A stretch of DNA of 64,000 nt. Origin: Xanthomonas hortorum pv. pelargonii (GTDB taxonomy: Bacteria; Pseudomonadota; Gammaproteobacteria; Xanthomonadales; Xanthomonadaceae). Each line of letters starts with the position of its first letter. The first letter of the stretch is position 1. A program made the position numbers and the translations under genes. The notes below the pieces were generated by a model that was not told the origin of the DNA, searched no databases, and saw nothing but the letters and a program-made list of their open reading frames with translations. The stretch spans positions 2,604,001-2,668,000 of the forward strand of contig NZ_CP098604.1 in NCBI RefSeq assembly GCF_024499015.1. Reading direction: 5' to 3'. Below are positions 63,872 through 64,000 of this stretch, piece after piece.

Positions 63872-64000
63872 GGTGGATGCAGTCGGAGGTCCAGATCAGA
63901 CACTGAGGTGGTTGAATGCGCGGTGTCCTCACCGCTCGCGGGACACGCCGCAAGTACGTCCATGTAGGCTCGGTGGCGGCATCCATGCCGCCACACGGTC

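Overview
The window is high-GC gammaproteobacterial DNA that reads as a Xanthomonas chromosome. The evidence is the pectin utilisation locus with two carbohydrate-type TonB-dependent receptors, FabV as the enoyl-ACP reductase, effectors with the XVIPCD tail of the Xanthomonadales bacteria-killing type IV secretion system (X-T4SS), and short extragenic repeats of the kind common in Xanthomonas genomes. All family assignments are from reading the translated sequence; no database search was run.

Layout. 1-7 kb: repeats, a winged-helix/STAND/TPR regulator with a coupled small gene (minus strand), and fabV. 7-20.6 kb: a pectin/galacturonate block made of kdgK (minus) diverging from a TonB receptor, then a second receptor, pectin methylesterase, PL10 pectate lyase and a large secreted protein in one tight operon. 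Two almost identical operator-like palindromes lie between kdgK and the first receptor. 20.7-25.0 kb: an array of small genes separated by attC-like sites with no integrase in view (a CALIN, cluster of attC sites lacking an integron-integrase). Its cassettes encode KTSC, zinc-ribbon, pYEATS, TIR and Abi-C proteins, which suggests phage defence. 25-41 kb: an accessory island of X-T4SS effector/immunity pairs, intact and broken, mixed with four copies of a SymE-like locus, one IS5-type and one IS3-type element. 41-50.2 kb: a frameshifted ECF sigma factor, small exported and membrane proteins, an orphan TrbM-like gene, a broken carbon-nitrogen hydrolase, lipoproteins and a lone attC. 50.4-59.2 kb: glgE, treS-maltokinase and glgB, translationally coupled, forming the trehalose to maltose-1-phosphate to branched alpha-glucan route. 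59.6-64 kb: DUF3325/DUF3649/PepSY membrane genes, a YfcE-type phosphoesterase and a Tat-exported aldo/keto reductase.

How it fits together. The pectin block would demethylate and cleave polygalacturonate outside or in the periplasm, import oligomers through the receptors, and phosphorylate the catabolic product 2-keto-3-deoxygluconate. The 25-39 kb island is an interbacterial-competition armoury in flux: one intact effector/lipoprotein pair, one effector apparently split by an 8 kb insertion, one nuclease effector preceded by two immunity genes, and lipoprotein immunities left without an intact partner.

A caution applies throughout. Several genes (fabV, both Imm11-like genes, symE copy 2, the ECF sigma gene, the CN-hydrolase, the IS5 transposase) carry single-base frameshifts, mostly in or near short homopolymers. 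Because fabV is expected to be essential, some of these may be consensus errors rather than true pseudogenes.
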